Source: a cyanobacterium endosymbiont of Epithemia clementina EcSB (lineage in GTDB: Bacteria; Cyanobacteriota; Cyanobacteriia; Cyanobacteriales; Microcystaceae). From it: DNA of 64,000 nt. The position numbers were made by a program, and so were the translations under genes. The DNA lies in contig NZ_CP123991.1 in the NCBI RefSeq assembly GCF_029919255.1, positions 3,008,808 to 3,072,807 on the forward strand, given 5' to 3'. The notes beneath the pieces are model-generated. The model made no database searches and was not told the DNA's origin. It worked only from the letters and a program-made list of their open reading frames with translations. The stretch's first letter is position 1. The number at the start of each line of letters is the position of its first letter. Below, one piece after another: positions 1-9,777 of the stretch.

Positions 1-1
1 T

Positions 2-94
2 TTTTTATCAAAATACTGGGGAACTGTTGTAGAATTCTTGATAAGATGGCGGATTGATTTATGCTTACAGGAAATGTTCTATTATCGCTACTAA
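2..94 (+). CDS. C-terminal end of an unidentified gene cut by the window edge
   Basis: A stop-free frame runs in from the left edge and ends at TAA 92-94. Its last residues (YWGTVVEFLIRWRIDL, then CLQEMFYYRY) look like real protein rather than random AT-rich translation. A 13-bp perfect hairpin about 90 bases downstream would fit as its terminator. I do not recognise the family. It could equally be the tail of a pseudogene, since much of the neighbourhood is eroded. Confidence 0.35.
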   Translation, partial: FLSKYWGTVVEFLIRWRIDLCLQEMFYYRY

Positions 95-185
95 GTAACT
101 GAACAAGAATGTCAATAAAACTTCAGCTTTTAAAGGAAAATCACTCTTAAACTTAGATAAAAAATAGAGTCAATGAAATTTTAAA

Positions 186-219
186 ATACAGCTAAGCTGA
201 TATCTAAGCTTAGCTGTAT
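186..219. terminator. Perfect 13-bp stem-loop, probable terminator of the left-edge gene
   Basis: Arms 186-198 and 207-219 are exact reverse complements (ATACAGCTAAGCT) around an 8-base loop. No long U tract follows. Its position between the partial gene ending at 94 and the next gene at 457 suggests termination of the former. Confidence 0.5.
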
Positions 220-456
220 CCTGATAATATACAAGAATTTCAAATACTTAATTCTTTTTTTTCTGTTTTAGAGAGGTAAAAAGATCAATGATTTGTTCAA
301 GAAAAAAGTAATTAGCAACTTATAATGTATTTGTTATAGACTGATTTCACACTTTAGCTAAAAGATATTAGTTTTTATTGTTTAGTAACTCTTGACTAGA
401 TATAGAAGGACACTATTGAGATATAATTATTATGTATTATAAAAGGGCAGTAAAAT

Positions 457-2094
457 ATGTCAAGTTGGTGGAATGAAGCTGTATTTTATCAAGTTTGTCT
501 TCGTAGTTTTCAAGACTCTAATGGAGACGGAATTGGAGATTTAAGGGGGTTAGTAGATCGTTTAGATTATTTACAAGAGTTGGGAATTAATGCCGTTTGG
601 GTTACCCCATTTTATGAATCTCCCCACGTTGATTTTGGTTACGATGTGAGTAGTCATAAGGATATTGATAGCCGTTATGGAAATATGTCAGACTTTGAAG
701 ACTTAATTTCAGAAGCCAATAAACGTAACCTGAAAATTGTCGTCGATATCATATTAAACCATACCTCAGATCAACATCCTTTTTTCATTGAATCTCGTCG
801 TTCTCGCACCTCTTCAAAACGAGATTGGTATATCTGGCGTGAAGGAAAACCAGATGGCAGTCCCCCTAATAATTGGGAAGGATTTGAGCTATCAACATGG
901 ACTTTTGACCCTAAAACTAATCAATATTATTATCATTTTCACTATCATGAACAACCTGATCTTAACTGGCGTAATCCAGCCGTTGTTGAAGAAATGTTTA
1001 GCATTTGTGATTTTTGGTTAAATAAGGGGGTGGCAGGACTGCGATTAGACGCCATTAATTATTTAGTTGAAGATCCTCAATTACTAGATAATCCTATCCT
1101 TGATAAGGTTCCTGATTACCTGCGTAATATTTATCAATTCAATCAAGATCCTATTCACACTATCAATCATCCTGACAACCATAAAATTTTAAAAAAACTA
1201 CGTCATCATATCAAAAACAATCATAAAGATGACCCTTTATTAATCGGAGAAATTTGGGCTCCAAATTTTTATGAAATTAGGCGATTTTATGGAGAAAACG
1301 ATGATGAAATTCAATTGCCTTTTAACTTTTTTTTAAGTACCCTCCCTCAAGGAAATGCTCACTATTTTCGAGAAATGATTGTGGAGTTTCAGCAAATTCT
1401 AGGAGATCTGCCAACTACTTTAGTTTTAAGTAACCATGACTTTGAACGAGCAACCAGTCGCTATGCCACAGAAGAAAATTCCGATGCAATGGCTAAATTG
1501 TTAGCTACTTTGTTGCTAACTCTACGAGGTATCCCGTTTATTTACTATGGAGAAGAATTAGGACTTCGAGACTGTCCTCCAGAAACCATCGAAGAAGTTC
1601 AAGACCCACGAGGTCGCATTCGTTGGCCAGACTATAAAGGTCGTGATGGCTGTCGCACTCCGATGCCATGGAATAGTCAACCTCAAGCGGGATTTACCAC
1701 TGGTCAACCTTGGTATAAACTCAATCCAGATTATCGAACGCGGAATGTTGCTGTACAAACAGATGACCCTAATTCCGTCTTAAATCATTACAAAAACCTA
1801 CTCAAATTACGGCGACATTGGCTTCCATTGAGTCTGGGTCAACTAACTATCTTAGAAGATGATCCTAAGATATTGGCATATGTAAGGTCTTACGAGGATC
1901 AAAATACTTTAATTGCGCTCAATATGTCGAATGATAGCACTCAATTTTCTTTAGCAAAATTACCCCATAAACAAAATTCATCATGGAAAATTCTCTTGTC
2001 TACTCATGTTCAATCAAAGGATAAAATCATTAAGGACATTGAGGAGACTTTGACGTTAAATCCTTTTGAAGGAATTGTTGTCGTTCCCATTTAA
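457..2094 (+). CDS. GH13 alpha-glucosidase (alpha-amylase superfamily)
   Basis: Predicted cytoplasmic glycoside hydrolase family 13 enzyme acting on alpha-glucosidic bonds of short malto-oligosaccharides, trehalose-like sugars or sucrose-type substrates. The (beta/alpha)8 barrel signatures are all present: DIILNHTS (residues 98-105), GLRLDA with the nucleophile Asp198, GEIW with the acid/base Glu265, and SNHD with the third carboxylate Asp328. The segment KPDGSPPNNW near 131-140 is typical of oligo-1,6-glucosidase, alpha-glucosidase and trehalose-synthase-like members. No signal peptide is visible. At 545 residues the length is normal, and no catalytic residue is missing. It is isolated, with gene-free DNA on both sides. 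Exact specificity cannot be read from the sequence. An alpha-glucosidase fits the sugar-catabolic set kept elsewhere in this window. Confidence 0.88.
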   Translation: MSSWWNEAVFYQVCLRSFQDSNGDGIGDLRGLVDRLDYLQELGINAVWVTPFYESPHVDFGYDVSSHKDIDSRYGNMSDFEDLISEANKRNLKIVVDIILNHTSDQHPFFIESRRSRTSSKRDWYIWREGKPDGSPPNNWEGFELSTWTFDPKTNQYYYHFHYHEQPDLNWRNPAVVEEMFSICDFWLNKGVAGLRLDAINYLVEDPQLLDNPILDKVPDYLRNIYQFNQDPIHTINHPDNHKILKKLRHHIKNNHKDDPLLIGEIWAPNFYEIRRFYGENDDEIQLPFNFFLSTLPQGNAHYFREMIVEFQQILGDLPTTLVLSNHDFERATSRYATEENSDAMAKLLATLLLTLRGIPFIYYGEELGLRDCPPETIEEVQDPRGRIRWPDYKGRDGCRTPMPWNSQPQAGFTTGQPWYKLNPDYRTRNVAVQTDDPNSVLNHYKNLLKLRRHWLPLSLGQLTILEDDPKILAYVRSYEDQNTLIALNMSNDSTQFSLAKLPHKQNSSWKILLSTHVQSKDKIIKDIEETLTLNPFEGIVVVPI

Positions 2095-3151
2095 CTCAAG
2101 AACTTGCGTTGAATTTAAATCTAGATGGAATGACAAAGCGACTGCTGAAAGCCTAACACCATTATGCACCAAATCATTTAACTTAACTTTAATGTGGAAG
2201 TCTCTTTGGTCAGTGTTGTAGTGGTTTTCAGCTGGATTTCAACGTAAATATAGTTTACTGTGTTTGTAGTTGCTACTTCTTTATTTCCTACTAACATGGA
2301 CCGTTTAGCGATAATGTTATCTAGACTTTTCACAGCTAAGCTTCATGAATGTTCTCTCCCAACTTTTAAATCTCATAGATAGTTTATTTAACGTTGCCAC
2401 CATTGTTGGGGAATTTATGAGCTTGGTATTCAATTACCCTATATCAGTCAATATTTCAAATTTAATTCTTCAATACAGTTTTCTATGCGATCTTTTTAGC
2501 TTAATTTTTTGTTGACTGACACTTGAACTTCTAATAATCGGTAATTTTACACAGAAGTGGTGAAGCGTTAGGAGCTACTTCATACTAAGGATAAGCTTCT
2601 TGATGAGCTAAAATCATGGCTTCTTATAAGGGTTAAATGCCAAGTTGTTTTTCTTCTTGGACAACAACTCTAACTTCTTTGTACCTAATTTTATTGTGAA
2701 CTCTTTATTGGTCTGATTTATTAAGAGATGTAACTTGTTGATTTCTTCTTCTTGGTTGTCCCAAACTAGATGAATAAATGAAACTCACAACTCACCATAG
2801 AATTATAGTTTTGACCTATTGTACTTCCACATCTTTCAATCATATTGTCAAGTTCATCCGAAATGAGTCTCTCCGAAGTGGGAAAGTTAGCTTGTATCCA
2901 GCAGCTATACCTCAAAGTATTATTGCTTGTGAATTATAGATCATAGCGCCTACAATCCGATCGTCAAAGGAAATTAATCAAACGATACTGAAAAAGTAAT
3001 TTCTCTTAATTAGAGAGCATTGTTAGACAAATGCAAATCATTCACGATTTATTTAAATACTCAAATTTTCTAATTTAAAAACTGTACTAACGTTTTTGCG
3101 TAGTGCTATAATTACTGGTGAGTAGCACTGTCCAAACGTTCTTCTTAACCA
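2095..3151. other. Gene-free stretch with unrecognised coding traces
   Basis: About 1 kb without an intact gene. Short stop-free pieces occur in several frames. The clearest is on the plus strand around 2838-2990, with peptides such as HIVKFIRNESLRSGKVSLYP and AAIPQSIIACEL, interrupted by one TAG. This looks like an eroded gene, but I cannot name it. No RNA gene, hairpin or insertion sequence was recognised. Confidence 0.4.
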
Positions 3152-3811
3152 ATGCTTAAAGCAATCCTCTTTGATCTGGATGGAACAATTGCCTATACTG
3201 ACACAATTCACTTCTCGATATGGCAATCTTGGCTACAAAAATATGGGCTAAATATTGACTTATCTTTTTACCAGCAAAATATTAATGGCCGACACAACCA
3301 GGATTTTCTACGTCAATGGCTATCAGAACTTTCTGAAGAGGAAATTCAACAATTAAGTGAGGATAAAGAAGCCTATTTTCGGGAAATAGCACAAGACCAG
3401 TTGCGACCGCTTATAGGATTGTCCACTCTACTCGATTGGCTGAGGGATTGCCAGCTTAAATCGGCGGTTGTTACCAATGCCCCTCGTTCTAATGCTGATT
3501 TTATGCTAAAAGCTCTTAAACTCGATGACTTCTGGGAGACGGTTATCGTAGGGGAAGAGTTACCTAAAGCTAAACCAGACCCTTATCCTTACCAAGAAGC
3601 TTTACGGTGTTTGAACATTGCCCCCGATGAAGCCCTTGTTTTTGAAGACTCCCCTACTGGCATTTATTCTTCCGTAGGTGCGGGGATTTTTACTGTGGGC
3701 ATTTCTACCACTCATTCGGACGAGGTATTATCCGAATGTGGTGCTAAATTAATCATCCATGATTTTAGTGATCCGCTATTAAAAACCATCGGAGTGTTGG
3801 ACAATATCTAA
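3152..3811 (+). CDS. HAD-superfamily hydrolase, beta-phosphoglucomutase-like
   Basis: Haloacid-dehalogenase family protein (subfamily IA) that uses an aspartyl-phosphate intermediate. Motif I FDLDGT gives the nucleophile Asp8 and general acid/base Asp10. Motif II is VVTNAPRS with Thr108. Motif III is the Lys in KAKPDP (139-144). Motif IV is the acidic FEDSPTG (164-170). The helical cap lies between residues 15 and 85. The 219-residue length and the DSPTG motif are typical of the beta-phosphoglucomutase/phosphoglycolate-phosphatase/sugar-phosphatase branch. With the GH13 glucosidase as nearest upstream intact gene, a sugar-phosphate substrate is plausible, but the 1 kb gap argues against an operon. 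Cytoplasmic. Start is ATG at 3152. Substrate unproven. Confidence 0.82.
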   Translation: MLKAILFDLDGTIAYTDTIHFSIWQSWLQKYGLNIDLSFYQQNINGRHNQDFLRQWLSELSEEEIQQLSEDKEAYFREIAQDQLRPLIGLSTLLDWLRDCQLKSAVVTNAPRSNADFMLKALKLDDFWETVIVGEELPKAKPDPYPYQEALRCLNIAPDEALVFEDSPTGIYSSVGAGIFTVGISTTHSDEVLSECGAKLIIHDFSDPLLKTIGVLDNI

Positions 3812-3957
3812 ATCACCATCTTCTCTGTCGGATGATTCCTTTGCTCCCCGTCTTTAATTTCTTTTTTTCTCTGATTTCTAAATCTGAAAACTCTCTACGG
3901 TAAATTTTCCGACAGGCTCATCACTTCTTCAGCCAAACACGTTGACTTATTTTATCG

Positions 3958-4044
3958 ATGAATAACAAAATGACTCGACGAACTTTTATTTTCGGCACAA
4001 TCGCAGTAGCTGCTGTTGTCAGTACTCAATTTTCCATCCAATAA
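3958..4044 (+). pseudogene. Orphan twin-arginine signal peptide, 5' remnant of a lost exported protein
   Basis: A 28-codon frame (MNNKMTRRTFIFGTIAVAAV...) ends in TAA at 4042-4044. It has the layout of a Tat or lipoprotein-like leader: basic n-region with RR, then a hydrophobic core TFIFGTIAVAAVVST. Nothing recognisable as a mature domain follows in any frame. The simplest reading is the surviving leader of an exported protein, such as an ABC solute-binding protein, whose body has decayed. A coincidental ORF cannot be excluded. Confidence 0.4.
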
Positions 4045-4548
4045 AACAGCAATTCTAAATCAACAATCTCTATCCCAAGTCCATCTTAGAATTTAAAAAA
4101 TCAAACTACCTATAAATAAACCGATATGCGGAATGCTTCTGCACAGCTCGAAAGTTTATACAGGTTTATCTAGTCTAACAGAGGTATCAGCGTAGACTGA
4201 ACTAATGCTAAATCTAACTATAGTTAATATAAAGTAATATTCAGATAGGCAGAAATTTATGGTAAGTGACTATACACTGAGTATTTATCGTTCAGTTTGG
4301 AATTATGCCTTGAGAAAACGTAAAGATTACTTAGTACTTCGTAAATAAATCACTCGTCAATGTTTACTCTCTAAAATAGAAAATATATTATCCCTCTTAG
4401 CGTTTCTTATACTTATCATCACAAGCAATCTCAGAGTATAATCAGCAGCTAGGAAAACAAACAACATTCTCAAGACATTCTGTACTTATAAGTATCTTCG
4501 ATCAAAGTAGACTTACTTAAAGTGGCAGAACTGTTGTTTATCCTTTGC
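4045..4548. other. Gene-free AT-rich stretch
   Basis: No intact gene. A 28-codon open piece starts at ATG 4258 (MVSDYTLSIYRSVWNYALRK...) and stops at once. It may be the head of another decayed gene. No RNA or hairpin was recognised. Confidence 0.3.
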
Positions 4549-4778
4549 GAGTCTGTAAAAAAACAGCATATTAAAATCATTATCTAGGGCATAAGTTCTA
4601 TCAAACGATGATCATTGACTAGATTAGAAAATGTTTTTTTGCAATTTTTGAAAATAAATGCTGTTAACCGAGGAACAGGCTCAGAAGGCTGTTCGTATCT
4701 TTTATGGAAATGATTCAAGTCACAAAACACTTCAGTAAGATTAATACAGGACTTTGCATCCACAGCGCCAGATCTCAA
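4549..4778 (-). mobile_element. Remnant of an IS982-type transposase, N-terminal part
   Basis: On the minus strand a 64-codon piece reads INLTEVFCDLNHFHKRYE and then LVNDHRLIELMP. These resemble the N-terminal segments of IS982-family transposases (the LxEiFCxxDdFc motif and the later RFIELMP). The last part, 4549-4640, is repeated in degenerate form at about 40485-40575, close to a fragment with the IS982 catalytic-region motif. That supports a shared transposon origin. No terminal inverted repeats or target duplication could be defined. The element is dead. Confidence 0.5.
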
Positions 4779-4890
4779 TAAATACTGCTTCTAGCATCAA
4801 ATTACCGCTATTTAGAATTAACCACTTAGAACAACCTACAGGTAAAGCAGGGGAAGATAGATTATTTTCCACGTAAGTGGATTTAGACTC

Positions 4891-6822
4891 TTAGTGATTA
4901 GTTTCGATAACGAGATCATTTGTCAGTGGAACGGCAGACTTAGGCGGGGCAGGAGGCTTTGTTCCGGCATGAGGAGTAGAAGGACTAGGGGGGGTAAGTG
5001 CTCTTTGCCAAGCTCTGATTTGAGTTTGAGCCCCATGATAGGAAGTACTCTCAGCTGGAATGATGTGGGCAAGACTAATGGCCTCTTGGAACAAAGCTTT
5101 GCGAGCCTTATCTTCGGCAATAGACAACAGTTGATAACTCCATTGATTGAGGGCTTGTCGGCTTCGATTGCTGACCTGAGTAGAGCCGGGAATTTTACGA
5201 ATGACCTCAATGGCTGATCCCAAGGCTTGAGATGTTCCTCCTTGGGCGATGAGATAAGCTTCTTGAAGATCTTTTTGAGCTTGAATTTCCTGTTGCCACT
5301 GGCCAATTTTATTTTGGGCTTCTCGAAAGAGAACTCGACCTCGACCAATTCGTCTAGCAGTCTGAATCGCGCCATTATAATTTTTGGAATTTCCTAAAAA
5401 GATAGCTTGATCAAGAATCGGTTGATCTTCTTGCTGTTGAATAATCGCACGCCACTGATGAATATTTCCTTGTGCCTCATCATAAAGAGTTCGGTTAAAA
5501 TCAATCATATTAGCTTTAGTGATTGCTTTTTGTAAAGCTACAACAGTTCCCCCACGGGCTATATTTCGAGCTTGATCTAAAATTGGTTGATCTTCAACTC
5601 GTTGAACCTCCAGAACCCAGGCTTGAATTTTTTGACGTACTTCTTGGTAGCGAGGGTTGCCCGAAGGAATTAATTCGGCATAGGCAATGGCGGCATTTAA
5701 GTCGTTAACAGTTCCCCCACGGGCCAAGTTTTGAGCTTCTTTAAGACGGGTAACATCCTCTATTTCGAGCTGCCAACGATTAATTAAATCTTGGGCTTTT
5801 TGGTATAGAGAACGATCCGCGTCAATTACTTGGGCTGAAGTAATGGCCATTTCTAGACTTTCTAGCGTACCTATTTTTGCTTCCATACCTGCATTAGCCA
5901 AAGTTTTCCAATCATTAATCTCTTCTATTAGTAAAAGGCTCTGAGGGAGGCGATTAACTACCTCGAGGAGGGGTTGCCAACGACGAGCTTCGAATAACCC
6001 TTCAATATAATTGATTAGCTTGTTTTTAGCATTCTCAATTAAGTCTTGGGCTTCTCGGTGCGCGTAACTATCGTTAGAAATTTTTCGAGCATCAGCAATC
6101 GCTGCTAGCCAATTATCGACTCCTCCCCGATGGAATATCTGATAGGCTTTATTAAGTTTCCTGCTTTCTTCTTGGGCTAATTGAATTTGTTTAACAGTTG
6201 CATCGTATTCAGTTGTTGCCCAATATTTGTTTGGTAGACTCAGCAGTTTAACGGCTGAACGAAAAGCTTTATTCCATTCTGATTGTCGTAGCTTTTCTTC
6301 AACTTCAGCGAAAATTTCTTCTCCTTTTTGCCACAGTGATCGCCATTTTTCGATTCTTTCTTCAACAACGCCATAAACTTGAACGTGACTAGGAACTTTA
6401 CGAGCGATAGTAATAGCCTCTTGGAGTTGTCCACTTTGAAATTTTTCTTCAGCGATATCGAGAATAGCGATCGCCCATTCCTCTACACTTCTGTTGATTT
6501 CGCTTCGCAGGGAATGATCTGAGGGTAAGGCTTCTACTAGATTAATTGCCTTGAGTAAGCTGTCTACGGTTCCTTGAGCTGCTTCAAGTTGAGCGCAATA
6601 GATCCGCATCGAGGCTGAGGCAATCGGCCAGAAAATACTAGTACACTGGGGAGATTTTGGCAATCTAAGTAACATAGAAGTGGCGGTAAATCCTACCATT
6701 CCCGACGCAAAAATAAGGGCAATTACCCATAGTTGCCAAGGTAATTTACCCAGGTTTAAAACAACTTTCTTTTTATCAGGAAATTCTTTGACTGCGATCA
6801 GCGGTTTAGTAGATTGATTCAT
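4891..6822 (-). CDS. Membrane-anchored helical repeat protein, conserved cyanobacterial hypothetical
   Basis: A 643-residue protein. A cytoplasmic N-terminus is followed by one transmembrane segment at about residues 31-52 (LWVIALIFASGMVGFTATS). A long region of repeated alpha-helical units, each roughly 55-65 residues, follows. The consensus is RGGT..L..AI..A..I......Y..AQ..I..W...I, and a copy of EDQPILDQA recurs at the junction of two units. The tail is rich in Pro/Ser/Thr (PPSPSTPHAGTKPPAPPK) before a charged end. The repeats resemble TPR-type solenoids, suggesting a protein-binding scaffold on the outer face of the plasma or thylakoid membrane. No enzymatic motif is visible. Coding is intact over nearly 2 kb in a decaying region, which implies selection. 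The function is unknown. Confidence 0.8.
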   Translation of the reverse strand: MNQSTKPLIAVKEFPDKKKVVLNLGKLPWQLWVIALIFASGMVGFTATSMLLRLPKSPQCTSIFWPIASASMRIYCAQLEAAQGTVDSLLKAINLVEALPSDHSLRSEINRSVEEWAIAILDIAEEKFQSGQLQEAITIARKVPSHVQVYGVVEERIEKWRSLWQKGEEIFAEVEEKLRQSEWNKAFRSAVKLLSLPNKYWATTEYDATVKQIQLAQEESRKLNKAYQIFHRGGVDNWLAAIADARKISNDSYAHREAQDLIENAKNKLINYIEGLFEARRWQPLLEVVNRLPQSLLLIEEINDWKTLANAGMEAKIGTLESLEMAITSAQVIDADRSLYQKAQDLINRWQLEIEDVTRLKEAQNLARGGTVNDLNAAIAYAELIPSGNPRYQEVRQKIQAWVLEVQRVEDQPILDQARNIARGGTVVALQKAITKANMIDFNRTLYDEAQGNIHQWRAIIQQQEDQPILDQAIFLGNSKNYNGAIQTARRIGRGRVLFREAQNKIGQWQQEIQAQKDLQEAYLIAQGGTSQALGSAIEVIRKIPGSTQVSNRSRQALNQWSYQLLSIAEDKARKALFQEAISLAHIIPAESTSYHGAQTQIRAWQRALTPPSPSTPHAGTKPPAPPKSAVPLTNDLVIETNH

Positions 6823-7080
6823 AGCTCATAAAGACCATAATACCTTGATGTTTCCTCATCACCCACAAAGGTTTCGTTGGTCATTATCCCTAAATTCTTC
6901 TGAAGTGGCAAATCATAACTGAATAATCTTGAGAAATTCCGAGTCTCTGTCAAAACTTAGTAGTCTTTAGGGGATGATTCATTATAGATTAAGATCTGAG
7001 GTATCTTTCAAAAGATGCTGGCCTTTTGAGTATTTGTATTTATTGTATTGTGATTACAGTTTTACCCAATCATTTTGATT

Positions 7081-7515
7081 ATGGCAGAAGAAACTACTCC
7101 TAACGCTAAACTGACAGCTAAAAAAAAGGGAAAACCCCCTGCTCTTGAAGATAAACCTTTTACTGAATTTATGGAGCAGCATTTCACCCCAACTTTGCAC
7201 CAAAAATTGACTGAAACTGGACTGATTGATGTTGAATTGTCTTTTTCTCAGAAAAAATTAGCTATTCCTGGTGTTAATACTAACGAGCCATATTGGCAGG
7301 TTATTGGAACTTGGAATAATGGTCAACGTCAGTTCAACTTATACTTTTTAGAGGAAGATATTAGCGGCTCTAAAGCTTTTTCTTATGGGATTAATGGGCT
7401 TCCTCCAAGTACCATTGAATCGTTTATGATTGATGAACGAAAAGTAACTTTAGATTTAATGGTGTTGTATACTTTACAACGCCTTAACAGTCAAAAGTGG
7501 CTCACGCGTAATTAA
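7081..7515 (+). CDS. DUF2996 family protein
   Basis: A conserved cyanobacterial and plastid-lineage protein of unknown function, 144 residues. The N-terminus is Lys/Ala-rich and probably disordered (TPNAKLTAKKKGKPPALEDK). The globular domain carries the family's conserved strings: KPFTEFMEQHF, YWQVIGTWNNGQRQFNLYF, ESFMIDERKVTLDLMVLYTL and QRLNSQKWLTRN at the C-terminus. I start at ATG 7081 rather than the in-frame TTG at 7075, because family members begin MAEE. No membrane segment. A strong hairpin just downstream fits its own terminator, so it is probably monocistronic. Confidence 0.85.
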   Translation: MAEETTPNAKLTAKKKGKPPALEDKPFTEFMEQHFTPTLHQKLTETGLIDVELSFSQKKLAIPGVNTNEPYWQVIGTWNNGQRQFNLYFLEEDISGSKAFSYGINGLPPSTIESFMIDERKVTLDLMVLYTLQRLNSQKWLTRN

Positions 7516-7556
7516 TTTTAATTCGTTTTAACTGGTAACTTGCTAGAGACAATTTC

Positions 7557-7603
7557 TAACAATATCTAAGGGCATAAACCTTGTATGCTCTTAGATATTG
7601 TTA
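7557..7603. terminator. 20-bp stem-loop downstream of the DUF2996 gene
   Basis: Arms 7557-7576 and 7584-7603 pair over 20 positions with a single G/T mismatch, around a 7-base loop. It lies 42 bases after the stop codon of the preceding gene, so it is a likely intrinsic terminator, although the trailing T run is short. Confidence 0.65.
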
Positions 7604-7914
7604 ATTTCTGAGGAAAGATTATATTAACAATAGGCCTGGCCATTAATCATAGATAAATCGCTTTATATTCTGTAGCTTATCAGCTAAGCCTAAAGACAGT
7701 TAGAGTGAGCAATCATTAAGAGTCATACCACCGCGTGTGTATGCAAAAGGCAAGGTTTTTAGCAATGTCAAATACCTTGATGCTGCCATATCTTGATCAA
7801 ATTCAGATATCACTGAAGCATTGACTAGCTTAAACAACAACAAAATTTTTCCTGAATGTTTTTTTACAAACAGTTTCTCGAAAGAGATTATTTTTATTTT
7901 AGAGGTGTTACCCC

Positions 7915-9093
7915 ATGGAATTTGTTTGCAGTCAAAGTGAACTTAACAGTAACCTTTCTCTAGTCAGTCGTGCTGTTCCCTCCCGTCCCACCCACCCTAT
8001 ATTAGGAAATGTATTAGTAGTGGTGGATGCCGACAAAGGACGAGTTAGCCTTACCGCTTTCGATCTTAGTTTAGGCATTGAAACCAGCTTTAGTGCTGAT
8101 GTTAACCAAGGAGGAAAAATTGCCCTGCCAGCTAAACTGCTCAATGACCTTGTTTCACGACTTCCAGAAGGAAAAATTACCCTTATCACTAACAAAGATA
8201 ATCTGGAGGACGACACTCAGTTAATTATCCTTAAATCCGCATCAGGACAGTTTCAACTACAGGCTATGAGTGCTGAAGAATTTCCCGAACTTCCTACCGT
8301 AGAAGGAGGAGACACCCTCAAATTACCTATCGCCATTTTAACTGAAGGGTTGAAAGGATCTTTATTTGCCGCCAGTAGTGATGAAGCTAAACAAGTTTTA
8401 ACAGGAGTTCATGTTGCTGGAAATCTTGATGGTTTGGAATTTGCCGCCACTGATGGACACCGTTTAGCGGTTGTGAAAACCCCTCTACAAACTGAAATAG
8501 ACGGAGAAGAAGAGGTACAAAGAATGCCTGAAGGAGACTTTGCAAGATTTGCAGTCACTATTCCTGCTAGGGCTTTACGGGAATTAGAGCGGATGTTTGC
8601 TAATCGTAAGAGTACAGATACAGTAGCCTTATATGTAGATGATGCTCAAATAGTGTTTGAATTGGGAGAACAACGACTCACCAGTCGTAAATTAGATGGA
8701 ATATACCCCTCTTATAATCAACTAATTCCCCTTCAATTTGCACGGACAGTGAGTCTAGATCGAAAGCGATTTATAAGTAGTCTTGAACGGGTAGCTGTGT
8801 TGGCCGATCAAAGAAATAATTTAGTGAAATGTACGATTGATGAAGAAAAAGGGCAAGTATCGTTATCGGTAGAAGCACAGGGCTTGGGCAAGGCTAAGGA
8901 ATCTATCCCGGCCCAAATTACTGGAGAAAGCGGCGATGTTGCTTTTAACGTTAAATATCTGATGGATGGACTCAAGGCGTTACCGACTAAGGAATTTCAA
9001 ATGCAATTAAATGCAGGTAATCAACCCGTGATATTGACTCCTTTAGGGGGAATAAAAATGATTTATCTAGTGATGCCTGTACAGCTCATATAA
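7915..9093 (+). CDS. dnaN: DNA polymerase III beta subunit (sliding clamp)
   Basis: Processivity clamp of the replicative polymerase, a ring-shaped homodimer that tethers Pol III to DNA. The 392-residue length matches the three-domain beta clamp. Recognisable cyanobacterial strings include the N-terminus ...LNSNLSLVSRAVPSRPTHPI, LTAFDLSLGIETSF, FAATDGHRLAVVKTP in domain 2, and the conserved C-terminus GIKMIYLVMPVQL, which forms the peptide-binding pocket. A purine-rich GAGG lies about 10 bases before ATG 7915. It is well conserved and intact, as expected for an essential gene. No dnaA lies beside it, as is usual in cyanobacteria, so its position does not mark an origin. Confidence 0.96.
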   Translation: MEFVCSQSELNSNLSLVSRAVPSRPTHPILGNVLVVVDADKGRVSLTAFDLSLGIETSFSADVNQGGKIALPAKLLNDLVSRLPEGKITLITNKDNLEDDTQLIILKSASGQFQLQAMSAEEFPELPTVEGGDTLKLPIAILTEGLKGSLFAASSDEAKQVLTGVHVAGNLDGLEFAATDGHRLAVVKTPLQTEIDGEEEVQRMPEGDFARFAVTIPARALRELERMFANRKSTDTVALYVDDAQIVFELGEQRLTSRKLDGIYPSYNQLIPLQFARTVSLDRKRFISSLERVAVLADQRNNLVKCTIDEEKGQVSLSVEAQGLGKAKESIPAQITGESGDVAFNVKYLMDGLKALPTKEFQMQLNAGNQPVILTPLGGIKMIYLVMPVQLI

Positions 9094-9777
9094 TAAACTG
9101 TTCATTCGAGAAATTAAAGTATTTGGAACTGTTTTGTTAACCTTTTTGCTCCATGTATTGCTTTTACTTAAGCTAAATGAAAAACTTATTACAATTAGGG
9201 GAAAAGAATAGTCTAATCTCGTCTTTTTTGTTTTTAAACAAGGAATACAATCCTAATTGTTGACGATTGCCATTTTAGGTGATCGTTAACCTTGTTGCAC
9301 TTATAAAAGTTCCTTCATTAGCTTATCTTGTTCTAGCAATTGTTTCTTAACATTAAGATAAGTTGTCCTGTCCTAATTCAACGGTGTTTTCCTCCGCCAT
9401 GATGGAATAGTTATATGATTGTCGTTGCTTCCTAGCGTCTAAAGAGACGATTAATAAAACCATAATTAATTTGAAAACGCTTTGCTCGCTTTTTATCTAA
9501 AAAGAAAACCGCTGTCATCAGACCTTAAAGCCAAGGCCAAGAACTTGAAAAAATTTTTAGAATTAAGATGGAATCTAGATGCAAACCTCGATTTCAGCGA
9601 TGGCAGATCGAGGTAGTTTACGACATAGTTTAACCAGCCCGACGAATGTTGAAGATGACGTTAAAATAATCACTCCAAGATGTACCATCCTCGCAAGGCT
9701 GACTAAAATTTAGATCTAAGTCTAACTTTGTAATTTCTCTCAATCCTAATAGAATAAATATTCACAAATTAAGTAAC
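9094..9777. other. Gene-free stretch with a minus-strand coding fragment
   Basis: Mostly featureless. On the minus strand, 9719 down to a stop at 9630-9632, the 29-codon piece LDLNFSQPCEDGTSWSDYFN-VIFNIRRAG is protein-like. A neighbouring frame continues with NYVVNYLDLPSLKSRFA. This looks like a frameshifted gene remnant that I cannot identify. Confidence 0.35.

Noticed and set aside
4923..5375. 150-residue open frame on the minus strand inside the repeat protein
   Set aside because: Out-of-frame shadow of the 643-residue gene on the same strand; Leu/Lys-rich composition and no motif.
7915..9093. Replication origin suggested by dnaN
   Set aside because: No dnaA gene or DnaA-box cluster recognised nearby; in cyanobacteria dnaN is often away from dnaA and ori.
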